64,000 bases of DNA from CAWCDJ01 sp963796675. Lineage in GTDB: Bacteria; Acidobacteriota; Terriglobia; Bryobacterales; Bryobacteraceae. How positions within the stretch are numbered: the stretch's first letter is position 1; each line of letters begins with the position of its first letter. The position numbers were made by a program, and so were the translations under genes. The stretch spans positions 558,001 through 622,000 of the forward strand of contig CAWCMS010000005.1 of the NCBI GenBank assembly GCA_963796675.1, in the 5' to 3' direction. The notes under the pieces are model-generated. The model saw only the letters and a list, made by a program, of their open reading frames with translations, ran no database searches and was not told the origin of the DNA. Shown here one piece after another: positions 52,098 to 61,695 of the stretch.

Positions 52098-53852
52098 CTA
52101 CTGCGTGGACACCGCGACCGGAATCACTGCCCCAGCACGTTCGTAGATGTTTCCGGGAGTGCCGCAGTTCAGGGCGAGCCATCCATCGGCCGGCGCAGTG
52201 TCCGGCATGCGGATGTTCAACTGGTAGATGCCGACCATGCCTGGTGCAAGTCCGGCGAAGGGAACGTCCAGCATGGGACCGTTATCGTACGCGCTGTCCT
52301 GATAACAAGCGAACGGCCAGTTGAGCGGATAGAGCGGACCGATGGGTGTGAGGACCCCGGTGGGGAGCGAGGGGCTGACGCCGCCGAGTCCGAGCGCGTA
52401 GGCGGTTACGATTTCGCCCGGTTGCGCGGGCGATACCGTGTTCACCAGGCCGCTGAATCCCTGATGGATGAAAAGGGTATTCCCGCTGCTGTCCGGGAAA
52501 AAGTAGGGACTGCGCCCCGTGATCGGAATGGTCAGCGAGCAACCAACGAACGGCGAGCCGTAGCTGACGGCCAGCGTAGCCGTCGTGCCCGGAGACGCCT
52601 CGAACGGAAGCTGGAACCAGATAGCTGTCGGAGAGACCATGAGCAGCGGCAATGGCTCGGTATTCAGGAGCACCTGGGCACCGCCGAGCTTGGTGGGCAG
52701 CGGCGTGACCGCCGATTGTGTGGAAGCGGCGAGCCCGGTGCCGATTAGCCCGAAGAGCGAACCGGGAGCGAGCGTCTGCGTGATGGTAGAGCACGTCGGG
52801 GTGACGGGGATGAGCACCTGGACGGCGGCAGTGGCGACGTCGATCGAGACGAGCTGTCCGCCGGTTACCGCAACAGCCGTCGCGGCGTTACCGGAGAGGA
52901 CGGCCTCGGAAACGTCCTGCGAAAAGGAGGCCAATTGCTGGAGGCCGGTGCCATCGGGGTGTACGGTCCAGAGCTGCACCGGCTGGCCCGATTGCGCGGG
53001 AGCGCGATAGAGGACGGTTGTGCCGTCGTCGCTGATCGAGGAACCGAAGACCGGCGAAACCCAGAAGTCCTCGGGTTGGCTGGACAGCAGGACATCGCGG
53101 CCGGTGGCGATCTCGACGGCGCGCAGGTCCGCCTCCGTACCGCTGAAGGTCTCGTAAACCACCCACGTGCCCTGATCGTTCACGATGGCGGATTTCGCGG
53201 GCGATGCGGTGGTCAGGTTGCGTGAAGATTGCGGCGTCCAAAGCGTCAAAACGCCGGTCTGGAGGTTCAGCAGCAGCGCCGTCCCGTCGCGGATCAGCGC
53301 CTGCGTGCGCCCCGCGGGCGGCAAAGGCAGCGTCGAGAGTGATTCTGTCTGCAGATCGCGATACTGGATCACATTGGGCTGGGCGGGTATGGGGCAGCAC
53401 ACCGTCAGGAAGTTCAGCACGAAGCGGCCGTTGCGGCTGACCTGCGCCTCGCCTTTCAATGACTGGTCGTACGCCTGCCCGTTCACGGTCAGGTAGGAAG
53501 TCGCGTTGGACGGAAACGTGATGCACGCGCTCCCGCCGTAGCAGTTGCTGTAGGCCGTATAAGAGAACACGCTGCCGTCGCTGCTGACTTGCGCGTTGCC
53601 TTGGGAATACACGTGGTAGGGGAGTGGATTCAAGCCGAGAGGATCCGTCACACGCGTGATGGTGCCTCCGGCGATCCGGTAGATCGCGCTACCGGAGGGC
53701 AGGTTCTGCGAGGATTCGGCGGTTAAGCGGAGATCGCTGGCGAAATATATCTGTGAAGCGTCGGTGGTTAACGCAAGATTGCTGAATTGCGCCCGCGCAC
53801 CAGCTGAAAGGACCAGCAGCATGGCCGCGATTCTGGAGCCCGGAGTTCCCAT
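52098..53852 (-). CDS. Secreted protein with Solibacter-type C-terminal domain (TIGR03437-like)
   Basis: Exported protein of 584 aa. The signal peptide ends at GARAQ. An N-terminal TolB-like or WD40-like propeller follows with repeats such as QGNAQVSSDGSVFSY, EAQVSRNGRFVLN and GSSISDDGTTVLYRA. The C-terminal 240 residues carry the domain found in dozens of paralogues per genome in Solibacter relatives: PGSLFGLIGTGLA, then WFQLPFEASPGTTATL, GEIVTAYALGLGGVSP and LAPGMVGIYQLNI. Its function is unknown; beta-sandwich adhesion or surface display is assumed. Several cysteines suggest disulfides. It is a strong taxonomic pointer for this window. Confidence 0.87.
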   Translation of the reverse strand: MGTPGSRIAAMLLVLSAGARAQFSNLALTTDASQIYFASDLRLTAESSQNLPSGSAIYRIAGGTITRVTDPLGLNPLPYHVYSQGNAQVSSDGSVFSYTAYSNCYGGSACITFPSNATSYLTVNGQAYDQSLKGEAQVSRNGRFVLNFLTVCCPIPAQPNVIQYRDLQTESLSTLPLPPAGRTQALIRDGTALLLNLQTGVLTLWTPQSSRNLTTASPAKSAIVNDQGTWVVYETFSGTEADLRAVEIATGRDVLLSSQPEDFWVSPVFGSSISDDGTTVLYRAPAQSGQPVQLWTVHPDGTGLQQLASFSQDVSEAVLSGNAATAVAVTGGQLVSIDVATAAVQVLIPVTPTCSTITQTLAPGSLFGLIGTGLAASTQSAVTPLPTKLGGAQVLLNTEPLPLLMVSPTAIWFQLPFEASPGTTATLAVSYGSPFVGCSLTIPITGRSPYFFPDSSGNTLFIHQGFSGLVNTVSPAQPGEIVTAYALGLGGVSPSLPTGVLTPIGPLYPLNWPFACYQDSAYDNGPMLDVPFAGLAPGMVGIYQLNIRMPDTAPADGWLALNCGTPGNIYERAGAVIPVAVSTQ

Positions 53853-53865
53853 ATGTCCTTACTTA

Positions 53866-53894
53866 ATCTAAGACCATAATCGGGCCGATTCCAA
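53866..53894 (-). promoter_or_regulatory. Predicted sigma-70 promoter of the Solibacter-type secreted protein
   Basis: Minus-strand TTGGAA (53894-53889), 17-base spacer, TTAGAT (53871-53866), with GTAAGGA between it and the ATG at 53852. The leader would be very short, since the start codon is 14 bases beyond the -10 box, so this call is tentative. Confidence 0.4.
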
Positions 53895-54108
53895 CTACAC
53901 CTCCGGGAAACCCGGGCCGGAGGCGGCGGACCCAAGGGCACTCTTCGTACAGTGTGGCGGCTTTCGGGCCGCGCCCGTACTTTCGATCACCGACGCGCAC
54001 CGTTGCGACCGGCAAACTGGAAGCTGGGATTGTTGCCTGGGAATTCGTACTGTTCACTTCGTTACTCCGTAGTTAGTGAGTCGGAACACTTATCCAACCG
54101 AGGGGCCT

Positions 54109-57100
54109 ATGGATCTACAGGTCAAGGAACGTGAATCAACCGTTATTCCACGAGGCCGGGGTGCGTCTCCGGTTCACCTGGCCGAATCCGCAGTGGCGAG
54201 TCTCGAAGCCGAGCTGCGAGCATCGATTCGCGGCGAAGTGCGCTTTGACGCCGGGTCGCGCGCTTTGTACGCCACGGATGGATCGAATTACCGGCAGGTT
54301 CCGATCGGGGTGACCTGCCCGAGGGACGCGGAGGATGTGAAGGCGATCCTCGCGGCCTGCCGCCGGCATGGCGCGCCGGTGCTGTCGCGCGGCGGGCGGC
54401 ACGAGTCTGGCGGGGCAGTGCTGCAACGTCGCGGTGATCATGGACTTCTCGAAGTATATGCCGGGGTGTTGGAGGTCGACCGGGAACGGAGGCTGGGGCG
54501 CGTGGAACCGGGAGCGTTCTGGACTCCTTGCGCGATGCAGCGGAGCAGTTCCATCTGACGTTCGGACCCGATCCGGCGACGCACAAGCACTGCACGCTGG
54601 GGGGAATGATCGGAAATGATTCCTGCGGCATGCACGCGCAGATGGCGGGGCGCACGGCGGACAACATCCACGAACTCGAGATTCTCACCTACGACGGCCT
54701 GCAGATGCGGGTCGGGGCGACGAGCGAGGATGGAACTCGAAGGCGATCATCCGGCAGGGCGGGCGGCGCGGCGAGATCTACTGCGGCTCTGACGATCTCT
54801 GCGCGACAGCTATGCGGACCGGATCCGCGAGCGCTTTCCGCGAATTCCGCGGCGGGTGTCCGGCTATAACCTGGATGAACTGCTGCCGGAGAACGGATTT
54901 CACGTCGCGCGGGCGCTGGTCGGCAGCGAAGGCACCTGCGTGACCGTGCTGGAGGTGGAACGGCGTCTGGTGGACAGCCCCCCGAGCGCGTCACTGCTGG
55001 TGCTTGGCTATCCGGACGGCTATTCGGCCGGCGACCACATCCCGGAAATCGTGGCCGTCAAACCGACCGGCTGCGAGGGAATCGACGACAGCCTGATCGA
55101 GTACTACATGAAGAAAGGCACATGCACGCCGAGAGGACGTGAAGTTGCTGCCCGAAGGCAGTGGCTGGCTGCTGGTCGAGTTCGGCGGCGAGAACCGTGA
55201 GGAGGCCGACGCCAAGGCGCAGGCGCTGATGGAGGAGCTGAGAGGAAAGCCCGACGCTCCCCTCGATGAAGCTGTTCGACGATCCCGAGGAGAAGAAGCA
55301 GCTCTGGAGAGTCCGCGAAGTCGGGCTGGGCGCAACGGCCTGGATCCCCGGCGAGCCGGCGACGTGGCCGGGATGGGAGGATTCCGCGGTGCCGCCGGAG
55401 AAGGTGGGCGGGTACTTGCGCGGACCTGCGGAAGCTGTATCAGAAGTATGGATACGATCCCTCGCTCTATGGGCACCTGGGCCAGGGATGCATCCATTGC
55501 CGGGTGGAATTCGACCTGCACAGCAAGCAGGGCCTGGAGGACTCCGCGCCTTTATGGATGAGGCGCGTCCTGGTGGTCGGCTACGGCGGGTCGCTTTCCG
55601 GCGAACATGGGGACGGACAGGCGAGAGCGGAATTGCTGCCGAAGATGTTCGGCGAGGAGATTGTGCAGGCGTTCCGCGAGTTCAAGGCGATCTGGGACCC
55701 GGAGGGGATGATGAATCCGGGCAAGGTAGTCGACGCGTACCAGATCACCGACAACCTGCGGATCGGGACGAAGTACAACCCGCCGGAGCTGAAGACACAC
55801 TTTCACTTCCCGGGGGACGGCGGATCGTTCGCACACGCCACGCTGCGCTGCGTGGGAGTCGGGAAGTGCCGGCGCGAAGCAGGCGGCACCATGTGTCCCA
55901 GCTACATGGTGACGCGCGAAGAGGAGCACTGCACACGGGGACGGAGCCGGCTGCTGTTCGAGATGCTCGAGGGCGATCCGCTGCACGGCGGCTGGAAAAA
56001 CGAGGCGGTCCACGACGCACTGGATCTCTGCCTGGCCTGCAAAGGGTGCAAGTCCGACTGCCCGGTGAACGTGGATATGGCCACGTACAAGGCGGAGTTT
56101 CTCTCGCATTACTATCGAGGGCCGGATCCGGCCGCGGCACGCGTATTCGATGGGGCTGATTTACTGGTGGGCGCGGTTGGCTTCGCTGGCGCCGCGAGCG
56201 GTGAACTTCGCCAGCCATGCGCCGGTGCTGAGCACGATGCTCAAGGAACTGGGCGGCATCGCGCAAGAGCGCACCATCCCGCGTTTCGCAGACGAGACGT
56301 TCACGGCGTGGTTCCGGCGCAGGCCGGCGATGCGGCCGGACGCGCCGCTAGTGCTGCTCTGGCCGGACACCTTCAACAACTACTTTCACCCGCGCGTGGC
56401 GAAAGCCGCCGTGCAGGTACTGGAACATGCGGGATTTCAGGTGGCGATTCCGGGGCGCAGCCTGTGCTGCGGGCGGCCTCTCTACGATTTCGGCATGCTG
56501 AAGACGGCGAAGAGACTGCTGCGGCAAACGCTGGAGGAACTGGGACCGCTGATTGAGGCGGGAGTGCCGCTGGTCGGTCTGGAGCCGAGTTGCCTGGCGG
56601 TGTTCCGCGACGAGATGACGAATCTGCTGCCCGACAACTGGAATGCGAAGCGGCTGCAGAAGCAATGTTTCACCATCAGCGAGTTCCTGCAGAACTACGA
56701 AAGCGAAAACGCCATTCCAAAGTTTCCGCACAAAGCCATGGTCCATGGCCACTGCCACCACAAAGCGGTCATGACCATGAAGGCGGAGGAGAAGGTCTAT
56801 GAGGAGATCGGATTGGACTTTCGCCTGCTGGATTCCGGGTGTTGCGGGATGGCAGGCAGTTTCGGTTTCGAGAAGGAGCATTACGCGATCTCAGTGGCGT
56901 GCGGCGAACGCGTTCTGATTCCCGAAGTGAGGAAGGCCGGGGAAGGGACGCTGCTCATCGCGGACGGCTTCAGCTGCCGCGAACAGATCTCGCAGGTTGC
57001 CGGCAAGACGGCTCACCACACGGCCGAGATTCTCAATATGGCGATTGGGAACACAAGCGAACCGGAGCCAGCCGCCGATCCGTCCGGCCAGCCCGTGGCG

Positions 57101-57224
57101 CGGCAGGGCGGCTTTCGCCCTGGGAACCATCGCCGGCCTGGCAGCGTCGTATTTTGCCGGCCGGTCAATCCAACAAAATACGAGGAGGAAAGCATGGCAG
57201 AAACGGTCGCCGAAATTCTGGTGA
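54109..57224 (+). pseudogene. FAD-linked oxidase / iron-sulfur (GlcD-GlcF fusion, YdiJ-like) protein with many frameshifts
   Basis: Remains of a roughly 1,000-residue fusion of an FAD-binding lactate/glycolate-type oxidase and a Fe-S domain. Visible in order: ALYATDGSNYRQVP, GGTSLAGQCCNVAVIMD, THKHCTLGGMIGNDSCG, SGYNLDELLPENGFH, LWRVREVGLGA, GCIHCRVEFD, SGEHGDGQARAELLPKMFG, the ferredoxin cysteines in CLACKGCKSDCPVN, and the CCG domains with SLCCGRPLYDFG and DSGCCGMAGSFG. Frames change near 54392, 54463, 54517, twice between 54735 and 54800, and near 55125, 55256, 55432 and 56140. From 56150 the Fe-S half is open and runs without a stop into the next gene. A final frame with a membrane-like tail (ALGTIAGLAASYFAG) stops at 57224. 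Confidence 0.78.
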
Positions 57225-58948
57225 AACGATTAATCGACTGGGGCGTGGATACGATATTCGGCCTGCCCGGCGATGGCGTCAACGGCTTATTCGAGGCCTT
57301 GCGCGTGCATCAGGACAAGCTCAAGTTTGTGCAGGTGCGGCACGAAGAGGCAGCCGCTTTCGCGGCCTGCGGGTACGCGAAGTTCACCGGCCGCCTGGGT
57401 GTGTGCATCGCGACCTCCGGCCCCGGCGGCGTGCATCTGCTGAACGGGCTTTATGACGCCAAGTTCGACCGACAACCGGTGTTGGCGATCACCGGCCACA
57501 CGTTCCACGACCTGATCGGCACCCACTATCAGCAGGATCTGGATCTGGACCGGCTGTACATGGACGTGGCCTGCTACAACCAGCGAGTCATGGGACCGGC
57601 GCACGTAGTGAACGTGGTGGACGAGGCGATCAAGACGGCGCGCTCCTGCCAGGGAGTGGCGCACATCACGATTCCCAAAGACATTCAGGAATGGAAGGCG
57701 TCGGACCAGCAGCGTTCGGCGATGAATGTGAAGCGCCATAGCGCCGACCTGGCGGCGGGCCGGTATCCGATTCCCCGGGAAGAGGACATGGAAGCCGCCG
57801 CACGGCTGATCGCGGGAGGCTCCCGGTGCGTCATTCTGGTGGGCCGCGGGGCACTGGGCGCGAGGCGCGAGGTCCTCGAACTGGCGGAAAAGTTGAAGGC
57901 TCCGGTAGTCAAAGCGCTGCTGGGCAAGGCAGTGATTCCCGACGACAATCCATACTGCCTGGGTGGACTGGGGCTGTTGGGCACGGCTCCCTCGCAGGAC
58001 GCGATGAGCGAATGCGACACCCTGATCATGGCCGGCACGAGCTTCCCGTATATCGAATTCCTGCCTAAGCCGGACCAGGCCAAGGTGGTCCAGATCGATA
58101 TCGATCCGACCCGCATCGGACTCCGCGCGAATGCCGATGTGGGTCTGGTGGGAGACTGCGCCACCGTCATCGGCCTGCTGACCAAATTCCTGCCGGAGAA
58201 GAGGGGCGCGAGCTTTCTCGAAAAGTCGCAGCGGCGGATGCAATCGTGGAAGAAGCTGATGGACGAGCGCGGCAGCCGGCCCGATAAGCCGATGAAGCCG
58301 CAGGTGGTGACCCACGAGCTGAACAAACTGTTGAACGACGACGCGATTGTCATCTCCGACAGCGGCACTATCGCGACCTGGGCGGCACGGTATATCGACA
58401 TCCGCGGCAACATGCAATTTTCTCTTTCCGGGATGCTGGCGACGATGGCTAACGGGCTTCCCTATTCGATCGGCGCTGCCGTCGCGTACCCCGGCCGGCA
58501 GGTTGTCTGCATCGTGGGGGACGGCGGATTGACCATGCTCATGGGGGAGATCGCCACGCTGGTCAAGTACAAACTGCCGGTGAAGGTGGTGGTGATCAAG
58601 AACAACGAGCTGGGGCAAATCAAGTGGGAACAGATTGCCCAGGATGCCAATCCGGAGTTCGGCATCGACCTTCAGCCGATCGATTTCGCTCTGCACGCGC
58701 ACGCCTGCGGCGCAACCGGATTCACGATCGACGATCCGAAAGACGCCGCGGACATACTGCGGCAGGCGCTGGCTCATCCGGGACCGGTCGTGGTTCAGGC
58801 TGTGGTCGACCCGAACGAACCGCCGCTGCCCGGAAACATCACGCTGGAGCAAAGCGTTCATTTCGCCGAGGCGCTGCTGAAAGGGGACAAGAAGCGCGGC
58901 GAAATCGTGAAGACGCTGGCGGAGAACAAGGTCAGAGAAGTGATCTGA
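57194..58948 (+). CDS. Thiamine-diphosphate enzyme, pyruvate oxidase/dehydrogenase (PoxB)-like
   Basis: ThDP-dependent enzyme of 584 aa, probably oxidising pyruvate to acetate and CO2 with electrons passed to quinone or oxygen. The catalytic glutamate is in VRHEEAAAFAACGYA, the FAD/nucleotide middle domain has GRGALGARREVLELAEKL, and the ThDP-Mg site is GDGGLTMLMGEIATL followed by VVVIKNNELGQIKWEQ, as in PoxB and its relatives. AGGAGGAAAGC precedes ATG 57194. The frame is open upstream into the decayed Fe-S gene, so an automatic caller may fuse the two into a false 932-residue protein. The absence of a clear PoxB C-terminal lipid-binding helix leaves oxidase versus dehydrogenase open. Confidence 0.85.
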   Translation: MAETVAEILVKRLIDWGVDTIFGLPGDGVNGLFEALRVHQDKLKFVQVRHEEAAAFAACGYAKFTGRLGVCIATSGPGGVHLLNGLYDAKFDRQPVLAITGHTFHDLIGTHYQQDLDLDRLYMDVACYNQRVMGPAHVVNVVDEAIKTARSCQGVAHITIPKDIQEWKASDQQRSAMNVKRHSADLAAGRYPIPREEDMEAAARLIAGGSRCVILVGRGALGARREVLELAEKLKAPVVKALLGKAVIPDDNPYCLGGLGLLGTAPSQDAMSECDTLIMAGTSFPYIEFLPKPDQAKVVQIDIDPTRIGLRANADVGLVGDCATVIGLLTKFLPEKRGASFLEKSQRRMQSWKKLMDERGSRPDKPMKPQVVTHELNKLLNDDAIVISDSGTIATWAARYIDIRGNMQFSLSGMLATMANGLPYSIGAAVAYPGRQVVCIVGDGGLTMLMGEIATLVKYKLPVKVVVIKNNELGQIKWEQIAQDANPEFGIDLQPIDFALHAHACGATGFTIDDPKDAADILRQALAHPGPVVVQAVVDPNEPPLPGNITLEQSVHFAEALLKGDKKRGEIVKTLAENKVREVI

Positions 58949-59008
58949 GACGCCGGCGGTGGTGCCGCCGCTGATCGGCCGGCATTCCGGTTCAAGGGAG
59001 AAACTGTA

Positions 59009-59998
59009 ATGCCTGAAGTGGTAGTAATTACGGGAGCGTCGGCCGGGGTGGGCCGCGCAACGGCGCGCCGGTTTGCGCGCGAGAAGGCGCTGATCGGGCT
59101 GGTCGCGCGCGGAACGGACGGACTCGAAGCCGCGCGCGCCGAAGTGGAGCGGGCAGGCGGGGCAGCGCTGGTTCTGCCGACCGATGTGGCGCATGCCGAC
59201 GAGGTGGAGGCGGCCGCGGCGGAGGTGGAGCGCAAGTTCGGACCGATCGACATCTGGGTCAACGACGCGATGACCACGATTTTCAGCCCGTTCCTGGAGA
59301 TCACGCCAGAGGAGTTTCACCGGGCCACGGAGGTGACTTATCTGGGCTTCGTTTACGGAACCATGGCGGCGTTGAAACGCATGGTGCCGCGAGACCGCGG
59401 GGCGATCGTTCAGGTTGGCTCCGCCCTCGCCTATCGCTCGATTCCGTTGCAGGCCCCTTACTGCGGGGCGAAAGCCGCGATCCGCGGATTCACCGATTCG
59501 GTGCGGACGGAACTGCTCCACAACAAGAGCAAGGTACATCTCACGATGGTGCAGATGCCTGCGCTGAACACGCCACAGTTCGACTGGTGCGCAACCAGAC
59601 TGCCGAGGCATCCCCAGCCAGTGCCTCCCATTTTTCAGCCGGAGGTGGCTGCCGACGCGATCTATCGTGCCGCGCATGGCCGCAAGCGGGAAGTCTATGT
59701 CGGACGAACGACGGTGATGAGCATTCTGGGTAACAAGATCGCTCCCGGTGTGTTAGATCGCTATCTGGCGAGGACCGGATACGGGGCGCAGCAGACCGCG
59801 GAAGCGGTGGATCCGGACCGGCCTGTCAATCTCTTTCACCCGGTTGCGGGCGACCACGGAGCGCACGGCAGTTTCGATTCCCGCGCGCAGGAGGGGAGCC
59901 CGCAGGTCTGGCTCGATAACCATGCCGGCTGGGCGTCGCTGGTGGGAATCGGTCTGGGAGCGCTGCTGGGCGCGGCGGCGTGGAAAGCTCGCGGATGA
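59009..59998 (+). CDS. SDR family oxidoreductase with C-terminal membrane anchor
   Basis: Short-chain dehydrogenase (329 aa), longer than usual. Cofactor loop VVITGASAGVGRATA, the NNAG position altered to NDAM, catalytic serine in QVGSALAYRS, and YCGAKAA as the YxxxK. A proline-rich linker leads to a 60-residue extension ending in one hydrophobic helix (SLVGIGLGALLGAAAW) with a basic tail, so the enzyme probably sits on the inner membrane facing the cytoplasm. Full-length relatives with this tail are common in acidobacteria and mycobacteria. A GGGAGAAAC ribosome site precedes ATG. It lies 60 bases behind the PoxB-like gene. Confidence 0.87.
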   Translation: MPEVVVITGASAGVGRATARRFAREKALIGLVARGTDGLEAARAEVERAGGAALVLPTDVAHADEVEAAAAEVERKFGPIDIWVNDAMTTIFSPFLEITPEEFHRATEVTYLGFVYGTMAALKRMVPRDRGAIVQVGSALAYRSIPLQAPYCGAKAAIRGFTDSVRTELLHNKSKVHLTMVQMPALNTPQFDWCATRLPRHPQPVPPIFQPEVAADAIYRAAHGRKREVYVGRTTVMSILGNKIAPGVLDRYLARTGYGAQQTAEAVDPDRPVNLFHPVAGDHGAHGSFDSRAQEGSPQVWLDNHAGWASLVGIGLGALLGAAAWKARG

Positions 59999-59999
59999 A

Positions 60000-61157
60000 T
60001 CAGGCGTGCTGCTCGGCGTGGTAGACGCGATACCGCTCGGCATCCCGCCGTTTGAAGGTCCAGCCGAAGCCCGGCGCCGAGCGGTCGGGCCAGAGGGCGC
60101 CTTCGCGCGCGGTGAGTGCACCGTCGAGCAGCATGGACTCGATGCGAACATGATCGTGAAAGTACTCGACGTTACGGGCGCGGCCGACGGCGCAGCACAG
60201 ATGTCCGTGGAGCGACGGCGCGGTGTGGGCCGAGAGGGGGAGCCCGATGGAATCGACCTCTGCGGCGGCCTGGAGGAACCCGGTGACGCCGCCGCAGCGG
60301 GTGCCATCCACCTGGATGACATCGACGGCCTGGGCTTCCATCATGCGCCGGAAGTATGACGCATCGAAGCCATACTCGCCGGCGGCGATCTCCATCCCCG
60401 CAGGCGCGGCGTCCCGTACGAGGCGCAGGCCACCGAGATCGTCCGAACTGACCGGCTCCTCGAACCAGACGACGCCGCTCGCCGCGAACTCGGCGGCCTT
60501 CGCGATGGCAAATTTGCGAGCGTACGCGCCGTTGGCGTCGACGAACAACTGCGCGTCACCGATCGCTTTGCGCGCGGCGCGGACGCGCTTGGGATCGTCT
60601 TCGGGAACGGAGCCGATCTTCATCTTTACTGCGGCGATTCCCTGCTCCGCCCAACCGGCGAGCTGGCGCCGGAGCTGCGCTTCGCTGTAGGAGGTGAAGC
60701 CGCCGCTGCCGTAGACGGCGATCCGGTTTCGGACGATTCCCAAGAGGTCGCCAATGGAGATTCCGAGGACATGTGCCTTCAGATCCCAAAGCGCGCAATC
60801 CATCGCGGAGATCGCCATGGAGGCGAGACCCTGGCGGCCGTCGTTGCGGACCGCTCGCCGCATAGCGATCCAGGCCGCATGAGGCGAGAACGCGTCCATT
60901 CCGAGGACGTGGCTTGCCAGCGAGTGCGCCAGCATGGCGGCGGCGGCGTTCGCATAGGTGTAGCCGGTGCCGAGTTGTCCGCAGCCTTCGGCTTCGACAA
61001 CGACCATGGTGGTTTCAGACCACTGGTAGGTGCCATCCGCTTCGGGAAAGTCGGTTGGTATGGTGTAAGCCGAAACGCGGATGCGGTCGATGGGACCCGA
61101 ACGGGTCCGCATGCCGGCCGGGGCGGATTCTTCGTGTGCGATCGGATGGCGGCCCAT
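60000..61157 (-). CDS. Mandelate racemase/muconate-lactonizing (enolase superfamily) enzyme
   Basis: Enolase-superfamily enzyme (385 aa). N-terminal capping domain (TTMVVVEAEGCGQLGTGYTY) and a C-terminal barrel. The acid/base lysines are KMKIG, the metal ligands D, E and E are in LFVDANGAYA, VWFEEPV and GEYGF, and the barrel aspartate is in DVIQVDGTRCGGV. The histidine is in LSAHTAPSLHGHL. This set (KxK plus late histidine) fits dehydratases or racemases of sugar acids such as galactarate, gluconate or fuconate. ATG 61157 was chosen; ATG 61112 is an alternative that skips a poorly conserved stretch. It converges on the SDR gene with one base between stops. Confidence 0.85.
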   Translation of the reverse strand: MGRHPIAHEESAPAGMRTRSGPIDRIRVSAYTIPTDFPEADGTYQWSETTMVVVEAEGCGQLGTGYTYANAAAAMLAHSLASHVLGMDAFSPHAAWIAMRRAVRNDGRQGLASMAISAMDCALWDLKAHVLGISIGDLLGIVRNRIAVYGSGGFTSYSEAQLRRQLAGWAEQGIAAVKMKIGSVPEDDPKRVRAARKAIGDAQLFVDANGAYARKFAIAKAAEFAASGVVWFEEPVSSDDLGGLRLVRDAAPAGMEIAAGEYGFDASYFRRMMEAQAVDVIQVDGTRCGGVTGFLQAAAEVDSIGLPLSAHTAPSLHGHLCCAVGRARNVEYFHDHVRIESMLLDGALTAREGALWPDRSAPGFGWTFKRRDAERYRVYHAEQHA

Positions 61158-61239
61158 GCTAGCTGCTCTCCTTGCAGGAACGCTGCCACGGGAGCAGGTG
61201 GGGGGAGGTGCGGCGGATTGCTGTTCACAAAGGGTCTCC

Positions 61240-61295
61240 GACCGTGAAGTCCCTTGCCCTTTCGCACGCGCTCCCTCACGGTCGCGCCTGTGTGT
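61240..61295. repeat. Intergenic palindromic repeat, copy 2 (REP-like)
   Basis: Same 56-base element as at 5275-5330 and in the same orientation (five substitutions, no indel). GACCGTGAAG and CCTCACGGTC pair around CTTGCCCTTTCGCACGCGCT. It lies between the divergently transcribed enolase-superfamily and PadR genes. A shorter GCCGCGACCGTGACGCCGCG follows directly, echoing one arm. Confidence 0.7.
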
Positions 61296-61320
61296 CCAGG
61301 GAGCCGCGACCGTGACGCCG

Positions 61321-61360
61321 CGTCTTGCTATTAAGACGTTCTTCATATAGAGTGTCTCTA
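61321..61360. promoter_or_regulatory. Two palindromes upstream of PadR gene (candidate operators)
   Basis: CGTCTT-GCTATT-AAGACG (61321-61338) and TAGAG-TGT-CTCTA (61348-61360) are perfect inverted repeats immediately before the PadR start codon, overlapping likely promoter sequence (TATAGA). PadR proteins usually bind inverted repeats in their own promoter, so one of these may be the autoregulatory site. Confidence 0.45.
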
Positions 61361-61362
61361 GT

Positions 61363-61695
61363 ATGGATCTCGTGCAGGGCACCCTGGACATGCTGGTGCT
61401 TCGAACGCTACTGCTGAAGCCTTTGCATGGATACGCAATCGCCAAGGCCATTCGCAGCAATTCGAATGAGGCGCTCGATATCGAATTCGGGTCGCTTTAT
61501 CCGTCGTTGAAGCGCCTGGAACTGAAGGGCTGGATCGCGGCCAGGTGGGAGACCTCGGAGCATAATCGCCGCGTGAAGCTCTACCGGCTGACGGCGGAAG
61601 GGCGCAAGCAGCTTCGACGAGAGCATTCACAGTGGGCCGACTTCGTGGCGGCGGTGGCGCAAATCATGGGGCCGCTCTCGGAGGAGGGCCAGTAA
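61363..61695 (+). CDS. PadR family transcriptional regulator
   Basis: Winged-helix repressor of 110 aa, a full-length PadR-s1 protein. The start is QGTLDMLVLRTL, the recognition region is HGYAIAKAI with IEFGSLYPSLKRLELKGWI as helix-turn-helix and wing, and WETSEHNRRVKLYRLTAEGRKQL follows. In acidobacteria these small PadR genes typically precede MacB/FtsX-type ABC permeases, as here: the permease starts directly after this stop. Palindromes upstream are candidate operators. Confidence 0.9.
   Translation: MDLVQGTLDMLVLRTLLLKPLHGYAIAKAIRSNSNEALDIEFGSLYPSLKRLELKGWIAARWETSEHNRRVKLYRLTAEGRKQLRREHSQWADFVAAVAQIMGPLSEEGQ

Noticed and set aside
57287..59677. A 796-codon open frame on the minus strand
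   Set aside because: It lies antisense to the PoxB-like and SDR genes, which have clear family motifs. Its composition is arginine/histidine-rich and no domain is recognisable; high GC content makes long antisense frames common here.
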